A stretch of 64,000 nt of DNA from Aralia elata (taxonomy: Eukaryota > Streptophyta > Magnoliopsida > Apiales > Araliaceae). The notes below the pieces were generated by a model. That model saw nothing but the letters and a program-made list of their open reading frames with translations, searched no databases and was not told where the DNA came from. The translations under genes and the position numbers were made by a program. The stretch lies in contig CM068379.1 in assembly GCA_034770075.1 (NCBI GenBank), positions 27,217,506 through 27,281,505 on the forward strand, in the 5' to 3' direction. Shown one piece after another: positions 10,846-23,102 of this stretch (positions are counted from its first letter, which is position 1; each line of letters begins with the position of its first letter).

Positions 10846-12708
10846 GTTCATAAACCTTGGAAATTTTTTTGTGATTTTTGTGGAAACTTTACGACATCAT
10901 AACTCGCTCATTCCTTATCGGAATGAGTCCGTTCTTGAGCCCTTAATGAGCTCATAACACCACCTATAATTTTCCCTGGACAGAATAATTTCCCAATTTC
11001 CTAAAAAGCCTAAAAACTGGCTCAAAAGTCCCTCGGAGACTCGTGTTTCATTAAACGACGCTTTTGACGTCAATCTTTCAAATTACCGGAACTCGCTCAT
11101 CTAAAATCAGATTGAGCTCGTTCTCGAGCCTACGACTTACATTTTTCATAAACTACGAAAGCCCTAACAAATCGGAATTTTTTGGACACATTAACCAACC
11201 ACTAACTTGGCCCAAAAGTGGTACGGAGCTAAGATTTTTCATACTAATTACCTTTTTACGGAAAATTTTGCCATAACTTCGTTAAAGCGTATTTTTCCTC
11301 CGTTCCACTTGAAACTCTTTCATAACTTCCTTAACTAAACCTCATTCCTCCCAGATTTCACAAATAAATCCACAAACAATTATTATAAGTTCAATATTAA
11401 GTTCTCTACGGGGTTCGTTTTCCATCCTCATGCATAGGCTTATCATTTTAGTTATTCGTTCACTTTCATGTCATTTACCGGTAGTTTTACAAGGTTATCA
11501 ACAATCACAACTACCTTATCTCTCCAAGATTCTTCAATGATCTCCACATAAACAACATCCACCAACAAAGCACTACCTAATATATTAGAAAGCGTTTAAA
11601 AGAAAGAGATGAAGTAGATGAGTTTTAGGGTTCTTATTCTTACCTTTTCTTGTTCTTGATTTTATAAACCTTAAGCTTGGATGTTGAATGATCAAAGCTT
11701 GCGAATCCTTATTGTTTTCTCCTTGAATGATCTTCTTCTTTCTCAAAGCTCTCAAGTTCTTACTTTTCTCTCTTTCTCTCTTCTTTTTCTTTCTATTGTT
11801 CTCTCTTTTCTCTCTAGCTCTTACAATGGAAATGAAGATGAAAATGGCTAAGTGTTGGATACTTAATCATCTCATCTCCCACCAACTAACCTAACCATAC
11901 AAGATTAGGTTAACTCATGCAAGGCTAAGGAGACTAAATGATTGCTAAGGCCTTGTTTGGCAAATTAAAATGAATTGCAAGGGAACCAAGCATTTAATGC
12001 TTGTCTAGATAAGGTGAGTCATGCCAACGACTCACCATTTGGTGCCATCCTTCTCCAAGTGGCTGGCCATTATGGCCCTTTTTACCTCTCATTTGGTTTA
12101 AAATTTGCTTTATGCTTTAATGTGCATTTCATTTGGTTTTCATCTCATCCAACCTTACTTAGGCCTTAAGTCTCTAGGGTTTAACCGTAGAGCTCAAGCC
12201 TTGGCTCAACCCTAGCCAAGTTATCACAAACCTTTGGCTCAACTCTTGGCTCAACCCTAGCCACGTCATCCCAACCCTTAGCCGAGCCATTTCAAACCCT
12301 AGGCTCAACTCGGTTCGGTTACTTCGAAACTTAGTTTCGATTTCTAGTTTCTTTTTTTTAGTTAGCTATTGTAACTATTTTGGTTAGTAAAAAGTCCATT
12401 TTTCCCTTCCGTACAATCGATTAGGGTTTATATTTCCAAAGTCGTTCGGTTACTCGATTTCTTTCTAGTTAGATTTCCTAACTCATTCCACATGTGAAAA
12501 TCGTGAAATTTCTTTCGTCAGTTTTATTGGAGATTATGTTTCCCGTCCTCAAATAAACGATATCCTTAAAATCAAAAATTCGAAAAAACAAAAAAGATAT
12601 TTTTCTGCGTTTTATGAATAGTGTTTTGGTGTTTTTCTCGGAAATTTTTTATTTCGTCTATGAAGCCGCAACACATTTACATAATCACATATCTCATGCA
12701 TTAGGTCA

Positions 12709-12713
12709 ATAAT
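12709..12713 (+). repeat. Left TSD of Athila A1 (ATAAT)
   Basis: Matches ATAAT at 54320-54324 directly after the far end of A1. Joining the flanks gives continuous T2 LTR sequence. Confidence 0.8.
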
Positions 12714-14590
12714 TAATAAGTATAAAATATGTTATGTTTTTATCTCTTAATATCTAGTCTTTTATACTTATTTGGCACCTAAATGTACTCATTATTCTTA
12801 TATTTTGATTTAGGTTGTAAATGAAGCCATTAAATGAAAACTGTGTTATTTCCGCACTTTTGGATTGTTTTGAAATCCGTCTGTTCCCTTAAGGCTCAAT
12901 TTTATACTTGAGCAGGCCTTATTCTCTCAAAGCTCAAAGAAGAAAAATTGTAGATCTATTTCTTAGCTTTCCGGATCATCTTGAAACGCTAAATCGAAGC
13001 TCGGATGAGAGAGTTATGACCATTTTACCAACATACGTCAAAGTTGAAAATTTCAGGAAATTGAGCTTTTGGACAGATTGACCTTCGGGGCTTCGGTTGA
13101 GATTTGAATTATGTTAAAGTTTCCAAATGAAAATGTGGTCTTCTTGAAGTTTTTAGTATACTTCTCAAGCTTTCCGGAATGGTATGGTGAGCAAAAATAC
13201 GAGTGCATTTGGGCCTCCAAATATTGCTTTTTAACAGCTCAGCCGAATTCTGCATGGACTGAATTCCTGTTCGGACCAGTTGGAGTATTTGGGCCATAAC
13301 TTGAGCTTCCCATCTCCAAATCTGGTGCTTCAAAAGCCCAAATTCATTAAAAACTCCGGGGCTACAACTTTAGTTCTTTGCCCAAATCCTAAATCGGCGG
13401 TCTACTAATTCAAAATCAGCTTGCAAGGTGCTGATCAGTTTTGGTGTCAGATTTTGACTTCTAATGATGTGCACGTTTTTGGGTTTTTGATTGCCTTTGA
13501 TGGCTGATTCACATAACCAAGATTAGTTATTGGATCTAGATATCTTGTACACTTGAGTGCCTATAAATACCAAGTGAAGCTAGGCTTGTATTTTGCTAAT
13601 TCACACACTAATACACACCATCTTCTTCATCTTCTCCATCTTCTCCAAATTCTAGTGTAACTAGTAGGGAAAGAGGATCACCTCCATAGTGAGGTTGTTG
13701 TCCTCACCCATTTTATAAATTAGTAGGGAAAGAGGATCACCTCCATAGTGAAGTTGTTATCCTCAACCCTTTTATAATTCAAAAAAATATTCATTGGACT
13801 TAATATGTTAGGCTAGTTCCTTTATTCAGTTCGAAGGGGATGTTGAACCTTGTTTACAGGTAATGGTTTAATTAAGTATAAACTATTTATTCCTTCTTAC
13901 ATGAAGTTCATTCTTGATAATCTATTTTAACTGTTGAATGATATTTATTCCGATTGGTTTAATGTGATCGATTAAGTCAATTTGATTAATTTCATCTGCT
14001 ATATTAAGGGACAATATTACGTGTAATTGATATTGTTCCTAATCACAAGTAGCAATTAGTGATACATGATTGTGGTTAAGCTTTTGAGTATTTCTATGAT
14101 TATCGGAAGACAAGTTAAATAATCCGAACTTGTGTGATTGTTGCTTGGATTAGTCTAATTCCTTAGTTCTTAATGCTGCTATTATATTAAATATAGAGAG
14201 CTTGTTCTAGGTTGTATAATGGTTAGAATCTTGTGAAGAGCTTGTTTCATTAAGTGATAATCTATGGGGAGTTTCGGGTAGTAGAGCTTGTTGCTACCTA
14301 GGGCTATTAATTTCATTGAAGGATAAATATTACTATACTTAATTATTCTATTGTTGTAAAAAGGTGATACTGAATCGGAAGAACTGAAATCTTTAATTAA
14401 TTAGTTATTCTTATCACTTTAAATTTTGTTCTTGATAATTAGTGAAATCAAATTATAAACCCCCCCTTTTTGGTAAACAAAGCATAAATTTAGACTAGTC
14501 ACTCTCTATGGGATCGACTCTTACTTGCACTGCTACATTATTATCTTTCGCAGTAAGGTTTTATTTTTGGTTACTTGCGACAGCACACCA
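12714..14590 (+). repeat. 5' LTR of A1 (1877 bp)
   Basis: Near-identical to 20069-21805 plus 54178-54319 (1879 bp in total). It has a TATA box CTATAAATAC at 13561-13570. About 100 bp downstream, a 59-bp unit starting TAGTAGGGAAAGAGGATC is tandemly duplicated (13662 and 13721). No gene. Confidence 0.9.
13561..13570 (+). promoter_or_regulatory. TATA box of the A1 5' LTR promoter
   Basis: CTATAAATAC, a good plant TATA box, conserved in the 3' LTR at 20928-20937. Transcription would begin about 30 bp downstream, shortly before the duplicated 59-bp unit. Confidence 0.65.
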
Positions 14591-14862
14591 AATTTTTGGC
14601 TCAACCACAGTACCAACCTAGATAAGCTGCTCCTGTTAATTTTGGAACATCTCTTGAGGACATGTTCAAGGCATTCATGAATCAAACACAACAATTCCAG
14701 CAAGAGACAAGGACTTCCATCCACAATCTAGAAAATCAGATGAGTCAACTTGCTACGACAGTTGGTCGATTGGACTCTCAAAGTTCAGGGAAGCTACCTT
14801 CTCAAACTATTGTCAATCCGAGAGAGAATGCATGTGCCATAACTTTGAGGAGTGGAAAATAA
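14591..14862 (+). pseudogene. A1 gag remnant (C-terminal end only)
   Basis: Directly after the LTR the sequence AATTTTTGGC looks like the start of an Athila primer site (usually TTTTTGGCGCCGTTG...), but it jumps at once into a late-gag frame containing FGTSLEDMFKAFMNQTQQFQ and ITLRSGK. The leader and most of gag, including the capsid region seen in A2 at 52126-52764, are therefore deleted. The frame has a stop near 14612 and ends at TAA (14860-14862). This copy could not transpose on its own. Confidence 0.75.
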
Positions 14863-16137
14863 TTGGAAGTACCAAAAGTTACTTGTGAACTTGAGGAAGA
14901 TAAGGATAAGGAGGATGTAGAAATATCAAAGGTAAAACCTAACACTCATGTTCAGCTAAAGACTAATCATTTACCTTTTCCTCCCAAGAATCCTAAAACT
15001 TCAAAGAAGGATGAGCAAGAAAAAGAAATTCTAGAAACTTTCAGGAAGGTAGAGGTGAATATTCCTTTACTAGATACAATTAAGCAAGTGCCTAGGTATG
15101 CAAAATTTTTGAAAGAATTATGCACTAACAAAAGAAAATTGAAAAATGATGAAAGAGTCATTATTGGTGAGAATGTATCAGCAGTCCTTCAAAGAAAAAT
15201 GCCTCCTAAATGTAAAGATCCATGCATGTTCACAATTCCATGTAGAATAGGTAATACCAGATTTGAGAAAACTATGCTAGATTTAGGAGCTTCAATTAAT
15301 GTCATGCCATTATCTATTTTTGCTTCTTTAAATCTAGGTCCTTTGAAACAAACTGGTGTTATTATTCAATTGGCTGATCGTACTAACACTTACCCCCAAG
15401 GGGTAATTGAAGATGTCTTAGTGCAGGTGAATGAACTAATCTTTCCTGCAGATATTTACATAGTGGATATGGATGATGATAAATCTCCAAATCCTGCACA
15501 TATACTTTTAGGGAGGCCATTTTTGAAAACAGCAAGGACTATAATTGATGTGCACAATGGAACTTTAACCATGGAGTTTGATGGTGAAAAGATACAATTC
15601 AATATATATGAGGCTATGAGGTACCCTAGTGATATTCACCCTATTTTTGCTACTGATGTACTTGACTCTTTAGTGCAGAAGTCTTTTGAACAAACACAAA
15701 GGGAAAGTTTAGAGGTCGCCATCACCAACAGTCTGGAATTAGATAAAAAAGAAGAGATTGAGCAGAATCAGGACTTGAAAGAGACTGTAGCTGCATTACA
15801 TTCTTTACCTAAAACCTCAGCTAAATATGTAGTTTATTTTATTCAATTGCCTAGTTCTCATCAAAAGTTATTACCATCTGTTGTGCAGGCCCCAACCTTA
15901 GAACTGAAACCATTACCTGCACACTTGAAGTATGCATTCTTAGGGAAGAATGAGACGCTACCAGTGATTATTGCTAACAATCTAACCAAAGTACAAGCAG
16001 ACAAACTGCTCAGAGTCCTAAGGGACCATATAACAGTCTTTGGTTGGACTATAGCAGATATCAAAGGTATCAGTCTTGCTACGTGCATGCATAGAATCTT
16101 TTTAGAAGATGGAGTCAAGCCCACTAGAGACGCATAA
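14863..16137 (+). pseudogene. A1 pol: protease and linker to RT
   Basis: Same reading frame as the preceding gag remnant. It contains the Athila protease with DLGASINVMPLSIF near 15283 and HILLGRPFLKTARTIID near 15500. A linker follows with PTLELKPLPAHLKYAFLG, and the start of RT with DIKGISLATCMHRI. It stops at TAA (16135-16137) where RT should continue. The gene is a relic, with at least three frame breaks in the rest of pol. Confidence 0.85.
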
Positions 16138-16155
16138 AGAAGACTTAATCCACCT

Positions 16156-17561
16156 ATGATGGAGGTAGTGAAGAAGGAGGTGCTGAAATTACTTGATGCA
16201 TGTATAATTTATCCCATCTCAGACAGTCAATGGGTAAGTCCAGTACAGGTAGTACCAAAGAAATATGGAATCACAGTCATCAAAAACGATGATAATGAGT
16301 TGGTCCTACACATATGCAGACAGGATGGAGAGTTTGTATTGATTACAGGAAGTTAAATGTTATAACTAGAAAGGATCACTTTCCTCTTCCTTTTATTAAT
16401 CAAATGTTGAAAAGATTAGCTGGGCATGCTTATTACTGTTTTTTAGATGGTTTTTCAGGTTATAACCAAATTGTGATTGCACCCGAAGACCAAAAAAAGA
16501 CCACATTCACATGTCCTTACATTTGCGTATCGTAGAATGTCCTTTGGACTGTGTAATGCACCAGGTACCTTCCAACGTTGTATGTAAGCATCTTTTCTGA
16601 TTTTCTTGAAAACTGCATTGAAATATTTATGGATGACTTCACAATACATGGCGATTCTTTAGATGTATGCCTCGATAATCTGACTCGTGTGCTAGATAGA
16701 TGTTTAGAAACTAATCTTGTTCTTAATTAGGAAAAGTGTCACTTTATGGTGGAGCAAGGTATAGTATTTGGCCATGTAGTTTCAGCTAAAGGATTAGAAG
16801 TGGATAAAGCTAAGATAGAAATTGTTACTGCTCTGCCTTACCCCATAAGTGTACGTGAGATTCGTTCTTTCCTTGGTCATGCAGGTTTCTATCGAAGATT
16901 TATCAAGGATTTCTCGAAAATAGCTTTGCAATTGTGTAAGTTGCTACAAAAGGATGTGGAATTCCAATGTGATGACGAGTGCAAGGAGGCATTTGACAAA
17001 TTAAAAAAGCTATTGACCTCAGCACCAGTGATACAACCACCAAATTGGAAGTTTCCGTTTGAGATCATGTGTGACGCAAGCAACTATGTAGTAGGGGCTG
17101 TCTTAGGCCAATGAGTTGACAAAGTTGTCCATGCCATTTACTATGCTTCTAGGACTCTAAATGCTGCTCAGATTAATTACACTACGACTGAAAAAGAACT
17201 CTTATCTGTTGTATTTGCTTTAGACAAGTTTAGATCATATTTGCTTGGTACTAAAGTTGTAGTTTATTCTGACCATGCTGCTCTCAGGTATTTGCTAACC
17301 AAGAAGGAACCCAAACCAAGAATCATTAGATGGATTCTATTGCTACAAGAATTTGACTTGGAGATCAAGGATAAGAAAGGAGCGGACAACTTGGTGGCGG
17401 ATCACTTGAGCAGGCTGATTAAGGATGAAGAGGCGCTACCATTGCATGATTCTTTTCCAGATGAGCATTTATTTTCCATTAATGAGGCTATACCTTGGTA
17501 TGCCAATATCGTGAATTACTTAGTGAGTGCCTATGTTCCTAGAGAGTTCTCTAAATTCTAA
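16156..17561 (+). pseudogene. A1 pol: reverse transcriptase and RNase H
   Basis: RT fragments in two frames: SDSQWVSPVQVVPKK in the first frame up to about 16310; VCIDYRKLNVITRKDHFPLP in another from about 16323. A small deletion near 16510 removes part of the CPYGTFA motif. The catalytic FMDDF is at about 16628-16642, followed by LGHAGFYRRFIKDFSK near 16880. RNase H shows CDASNYVVGAVLGQ before a TGA (17112-17114), then TTEKELLSVVFALDKF and YSDHAAL to 17561. Enzymatic function is lost through stops and shifts. Confidence 0.85.
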
Positions 17562-18671
17562 AAAGAAAAGCTTAAGAGTGATGCCAAATATTATATATGG
17601 GATGATCCATACTTATGGAAATTTTGTGCTGACCAGATAGTTAGAAGCTGTTTGCCTAAAAGTGAGTTTTTATCTATTCTAACTTTTTGTCACTCTTATA
17701 CTTATGGAGGCCATTTTGGACCTAAAAGAACAGCTCATAAGGTTTTGGAATGTGGTTTCTTTTGGCCAACTATTTTTAAAGACTCTTATCAGTTCTATAA
17801 GTCATGTGAAAATTGTCAAAAGATAGGAAATATATCAAGTAGGAATCAAATGCCACAAACACCTATTTTAATTGTTGAAATTTTTGATGTTTGGGGTATT
17901 GATTTTATGGGACCATTTCCTGCTTCTTATGGCAATGTTTACATTCTTTTGGCTGTTTATTATGTTTCTAAATGGGTGGAAGCTAAAGCCACCAGGACTG
18001 ATGACTCTAAAGTTGTTGCAGATTTTATCAAGTCTAACATATTTGTCAGGTTTGGAATGCCAAGGGCCATAATCAGTGATAAGGGAACCCACTTCTGCAA
18101 TAGGATGCTAGCGACACTATTCAAGAAATACAATGTGATGCATAAAGTTTCTACATCCTACCATCCACAGAGCAATGGGCAAGCTGAGGTATCCAACCGG
18201 GAGGTCAAGTCCATTTTGGAAAAAGTAGTCAAACCGAGTAGAAAAGATTGGAGTCTGAGGTTAGAATATGCACTTTGGGCCTATAGAATAGCTTACAAAA
18301 CTCCAATAGGTATGTCACCTTATAGGTTAGTGTTTGGGAAACCATGTCATCTACTAGTGGAGTTAGAACACAAGGCTTTTTGGGCAGTTAGACAATATAA
18401 TATGAGCTTAGATTTAGCTGGAGTCCATAGGAAGTTGTAGTTGCAAGAGCTTGAGGAATTAAGGAATGATGCATACGAGAGCTCTAAAATTTACAAAGAG
18501 AAAACAAAAGCCTTTCATGACAAGAAGATTACTAGGAAGAACTTTGTTGTTGGACAGAAAGTTCTCCTTTATTATTCAAGGCTAACATTATTTCCAGGTA
18601 AGTTGCGCTCCCGTTGGGTCGGGCCTTTTATTATTACTGACATTTTTAATCATGGTGTAGTGAAAATTTAA
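17562..18671 (+). pseudogene. A1 pol: integrase
   Basis: The HHCC zinc finger (HSYTYGGH ... CENC, about 17690-17815) is followed by the DDE core with GIDFMGPFP, ISDKGTHFCN and NGQAEVSNREVKSILEKVV. The family-typical FGKPCHL and the RSRWVGPFIITD motif of the C-terminal domain come next. One TAG at 18438-18440 breaks the frame and the last codons end at 18671. It lies in one frame with RNase H upstream, so this half of pol is less decayed than the RT half. Confidence 0.85.
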
Positions 18672-18832
18672 AGTCCAAGCACAGGGGAGATTTTTAAAGT
18701 GAATGGTCACACGCTCAAACCCTTCAATGAAGGATATCAAATGGAGAATATTGAGTTGTTGGATTTGGTGGATCCAGTTTATGAAGATTGAGAGGTTTAA
18801 TGTCAAGCTAATGATAATAAACAAATGCGCTG

Positions 18833-18850
18833 CTTGGGAGGCAACCCAAG
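18833..18850 (+). other. Stem-loop just after A1 pol
   Basis: CTTGGG-AGGCAA-CCCAAG is a perfect 6-bp stem with a 6-base loop. A2 has the related GCGCTTGATGGGAGGCAACCAAA on its minus strand at 47324-47347, also just downstream of pol, so GGGAGGCAACC is conserved even where the stem has decayed. Confidence 0.6.
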
Positions 18851-19563
18851 GGGAGTTCATTTCTTTTTATTTTCGCATTTATATTTCGGTTATGTTATTT
18901 TTCTTTTCTTTGCATTTTACTTTACATTAGGGACAATGTAAGTTTTAAGTGTAGGGGAAGGATTTAGGGTGTTTTAAAAAAATATATAATAAAATAAAAA
19001 AAATTAAGTTTGTTTTTGTTAGTTTGAATTTTGAATTTTGTGGGTATATTCTCTGCAAACCCTCACGAGACAAAACTCGTCCACTTGGGGTAACCTTGGG
19101 GTTTAAAGGCTTGTTATACATACTAAGTGCAATCGTGTTTCCTACGAAAATGGGGTAGTTTCTAAAATAAGTCACTTGAGCAATGAGTTAATTTGGATTT
19201 TTATTTTTGACCAATGATAAAATCTTGATTTTCGTCGATAACATTTTGGAAAATTGATAGACGTTGTGTAGTTTGAATTTGGGTTTCTTTGTTAATTTTT
19301 ACTTTATTTGAGACCCTTCAATTTTTTTGCACTTGTCCACTTGGTCGGCCTAGTTTTAACTTGGAAAGGATTTTATTTATTCATTTATTTCGATTGAATG
19401 TCGAGGGGAGAAATTCTTGAACTCTATCATTTGTTTGATCATAACTTGAAGTAAACATGAGGTCTTATTTAAGAAAGGGGAAATGATTTACGCAAAAGTT
19501 AGATGTTTGATTTAACAAAAAAAAAAGAAAAGAAAAGAAAAATTATGATTCATGTGGTGAATT

Positions 19564-19659
19564 GAGATGGAGCGTAAAACGCACTCATTCATAAACACAT
19601 GGCATGCGAGATGGAACGTAAAACGCACTCGTTTGTAAGACGGAGCATAAAATGCACTT
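19564..19659 (+). repeat. Three copies of a GCGTAAAACGC motif in the A1 3' region
   Basis: GAGATGGAGCGTAAAACGCACTC (19564-19586), a one-base variant (19608-19630) and a more decayed copy (19638-19659). GCGT-AAA-ACGC is a short inverted repeat. A2 has the same 23 bases in reverse at 23494-23516 with one difference. Confidence 0.7.
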
Positions 19660-20068
19660 ACCGAAGGAAGAAAAAGCCTCGAAGAAAAAGCCTCTTGATT
19701 CTCTGCTGTTATTTGCTTATGTTAACTGTGAGTAGTGTGAAAATAGGTGTTTAGAGTTTTTCTTTCTCCTTCAAGGCTTTGATTTCATAAATTTTTCTAA
19801 GTTCTGATTGAGTTAATACATGTGGATTCACACACACACGAAGGGTTAAGAGTAAAGTATGATTGATAAGTAAGCTTGAATTTTAGATGAAGCATTATTT
19901 TGAAGTTTTTCAAAATTTATCGTTTTGAATCTTTGAGGTCAACGTTGAAGTTCATTTTAATTTGTGGCTCAAGATTGTCAAGTTTGTTAATTTAATTAGT
20001 TAATTTGTTTTGTTATGGTTTATTTTTGTTTTGCACGAGGACGTGCAAAAGATAAGTGTGGGGGAATT

Positions 20069-21805
20069 TGATAAGTATAAAATATGTTATGTTTTTATCT
20101 CTTAATATCTAGTCTTTTATACTTATTTGGCACCTAAATGTACTCACTATTCTTATACTTTGATTTAGGTTGCAAATGGAGCCATTAAATGAAAACTGTG
20201 TTATTTTCGCACTTTTGGATTGTTTTGAAATCCGTCTGTCCGCTTGAGGCTCAATTTTATACTTGATTAGTCCTTATTCTCTCAAAGCTCAAAGAAGGAA
20301 AATTGTAGATCTATTTCTTAGCTTTCTGAATCATCTTGAAACGCCTAAATCGAAGCTCGGATGAGAGAGTTATGACCATTTTACCAATATACGTCAAAGT
20401 TGAAAATTTTAGGAAATTGAGCTTTTGGACAGATTGACCTTTGGGGATTCGGTTGAGATTTGAATTGTGTTAAAATTTCTAAATAAAAATGTGGTCTTTT
20501 TGAAGTTTTTAGTAGAGTTCTCAAGCTTTCTGGAATGGTATGGTGAGCAAAAATTCGAGTGCATTTGGGCCTCCAAATATTTCTTTTTAGACAGCTGATC
20601 CGAATCCCGCATGGACTGGATTCCTGTTCGGACCAGTTGGAGTATTTGGGCCATACCTTGAGCTTCCCAACTCCAAATCAGGTGATTCAAAAGCCCAAAT
20701 TCATTAAAAACTCCAGGGCTACAACTTTTGTTCTTTGCCAAAATCCTAAATCGACGGTCTACTAATTCAAAATCAGCTTGCAAGGTGCTGATCAGTTTTG
20801 GTGTCAGATTTTGACTTCTCATGATGTGCACGTTTTTGGGTTTTTGATTGCCTTTGATGGCTGATTCACATGACCAAGATTAGTTGTTGGATCTTGACAT
20901 CTTGTACACTTGAGTGCCTATAAATACCAAGTGAAACTAGGCTTGTATTTTGCCAATTCACACACTAATACACACCATCTTCATCACCTTCTCCATCTTT
21001 TCCAAATTCTAGTGTAACTAGTAGGGAAAGAGGATCACCTCCATAGTGAGGTTGTTGTCCTCACCCATTTTATAAATTAGTAGGGAAAGAGGATCACCTC
21101 CATAGTGAGGTTGTTGTCCTCACCCCTTTTATAATTCAAGAAAATATTCATTGGACTTAATATGTTAGGCTAGTTCCTTTATTCAGTTCGAAGGGGATGT
21201 TGAACCTTGTTTACAGGCAATGGTTTGATTAAGTATAAACTATTTATTCCTTCTTACATGAATTTCATTCTTGATAATCTATTTTAACTGTTGAATGATA
21301 TTTATTCCGATTGGTTTAATGTGATCGATTAAGTCAATTTGATTAATTTCATCTGCTAGATTAAGGGACAGTATTACACGTAATTGATATTGTTCCTAAT
21401 CACAAGTAGCAATTAGTGATACATGATTGTGGTCAAGCTTTTAAGTATTGCTATGATTATCGGAAGACAAGTTAAATAATCCAAACTTGTGTGATTGTTG
21501 CTTGGATTAGTATAATTCCCTAGTTCTTAATGCTGCTATTATATTAAATCTAGAGAGCTTGTTCTAGGTTGTATAATGGTTAGAATATTATAAAGAGCTT
21601 ATTTCATTATGTGATAATCTAAGGGGAGTTTCGGGTAATAGAGCTTGTTGCTACCTAGGGCTATTAATTTCATTGAAGGATAAATATTGCTATACTTAAT
21701 TATTCTATTGTTGTAAAAAGGTGATACTGAATCGGAAGAACTGAAATCTTTAATTAATTGGTTATTCTTATCACTTTAAATTTTGTTCTTGATAATTAGT
21801 GAAAT
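20069..21805 (+). repeat. 3' LTR of A1, first part
   Basis: Copy of 12714-14590 up to the A2 insertion. TATA box at 20928-20937; 59-bp duplicated unit at 21019 and 21078. It ends at TSD GAAAT (21801-21805) and resumes at 54178. Confidence 0.9.
21801..21805 (+). repeat. Left TSD of Athila A2 (GAAAT)
   Basis: Identical GAAAT at 54173-54177. Removing 21806-54177 restores the A1 LTR sequence AGTGAAATCAAATTATAAACC seen intact near 14441. Confidence 0.9.
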
Positions 21806-22734
21806 TGTTGCCCGATTTCACAATCAGCAATTACGTGCAAGTATACACGATCAACAAGTAATAAAGTGATAAGAATGAGTGTCGAACCCACAGGAATTAT
21901 TATGCTTAATATCTCCAACTGTCAATTTAGATTATGGCTATTCTATTAACTAATCGCAATTTGAATATTGATTGAAACTAATTAAATTAACACTAGTACT
22001 GACAATAATCACAAAGGTGGAAATTCATATTTAAAAAGATTAAGACTACAATATCCCCAGTTATATATCATAAACCAATCTATCTACACATTCCAATTAT
22101 TCACTTCATTGGAGTTGTTAACAGAAATTCAATTGTATTTATAAACCCTTTTCCAAGTGATCAAATAAATCTATCTAATCCAATTAACTCTGCGATATTC
22201 CTATGCAAAACTAAAGGATTAAATTCATTAAGCTTCAATTTCCAATTGGTACATGCAGTAAAGAGATATCTCTATTCACTTCACAATCCTAATTATTTAA
22301 CACATGCAAATAATTAAAAGTACATGCTATCTCATCCAGTTCTAACCCTAGATTGCATCTCCCGAATTCATCTAGAGTATTATGCTAATTGTCGGCCAAA
22401 CAATTTAATCAATAAGCATAGAATAAGCTAGACAACTCAAATTGATTGAATAACTGAAATCAAATAGATAATTAATTCATAAATGTAACTGGTTCAATTG
22501 TAGCCTTAACTAAGGTTTTAGTTCATACAGACAATAAAAACTAGAATACCACAAAAAGTCATCATAATTAATTATAAATCAGAGATAAAAGATTAAAAGA
22601 AAACTCAATATAATCTCTAGCACTCCAATCTAAATTCCTCATGATGCTTGACTTGATCTTCAATCTCCTTGTCAGCTCTGAAAATTCAATCTCTGAATAT
22701 GTCCGTGTTTTTTCTTGATCCAATCCTGATCTCC

Positions 22735-22743
22735 TATTTATAT
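22735..22743 (-). promoter_or_regulatory. TATA box of the A2 LTR promoter
   Basis: TATAAATAG on the minus strand, conserved in the other LTR at 53804-53812. Confidence 0.65.
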
Positions 22744-22848
22744 CTTCCTTTAGTCTCCCAATCAGAATGATAGATAGAATCCTTGTTCACTTCAACCTTT
22801 CCAAAATAACTGACTGCTGATAAACTTTAAAATTCCACCAGCTGCATT

Positions 22849-22942
22849 CTCTCCCCGGCGAGACGTTCTTCACAAGAATCCTCGCCCCAGCCAGATCTCG
22901 CCCCGGCGAGGAAAATAAGCCATGACTTCTCGCCCCGGCGAG
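22849..22942. repeat. Phased GC-palindrome cluster in the A2 3' LTR
   Basis: Fourteen-base motifs CTCGCCCCGGCGAG at 22897-22910 and 22929-22942, with variants at 22849-22862 and 22881-22894. Centres are 32, 16 and 32 bp apart, exactly as in the 5' LTR (53919-54012). Confidence 0.85.
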
Positions 22943-23102
22943 GTTGCCCTGCACCCAGCTATTTTTCTTCTTTTCAATCTACAACCAGTTTTGACCTACA
23001 AAAGCAGTACGAAAACAAATAAAAAGATACTAAAAACACTTAAAGACTGTAAAGAATTAAGTTAAAGATGTATCAAACTCGTAGGTGAAAACCTACCCAT
23101 CA

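Larger units (their letters stand above)
10252..12713 (-). repeat. T2 3' LTR, middle part (Tekay-like)
   Basis: Sequence between copia A and Athila A1. It aligns to solo LTR S1: 10457-10545 corresponds to about 40727-40820 (both contain AATAACTTGAC- or AATAACTTTGAC-like sequence and a CCTACATA block). It carries the pyrimidine-rich tract (11757-11820) that is the complement of the GA tract in T1. It ends with half of A1's TSD (ATAAT, 12709-12713) and resumes at 54325. The left part of this LTR lies beyond copia A, outside the window. No gene; 12180-12320 holds degenerate GGCTCAACCCTAGCC repeats. Confidence 0.75.
18672..20068 (+). other. A1 region between pol and the 3' LTR
   Basis: No coding frame. 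It holds a perfect stem-loop CTTGGGAGGCAACCCAAG (18833-18850), an internal purine tract AAGTGTAGGGGAAGG (about 18947-18961), three copies of a motif around GCGTAAAACGC (19564-19659), and the primary polypurine tract AAGTGTGGGGGAATT just before the 3' LTR. Confidence 0.75.
21806..23102 (-). repeat. 3' LTR of A2 (1297 bp)
   Basis: Pair of 52877-54172, with scattered substitutions between the two. TATA box TATAAATAG (minus) at 22735-22743. The GC-palindrome cluster at 22849-22942 lies about 105-200 bp upstream of the TATA box in element orientation. No gene. Confidence 0.92.
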
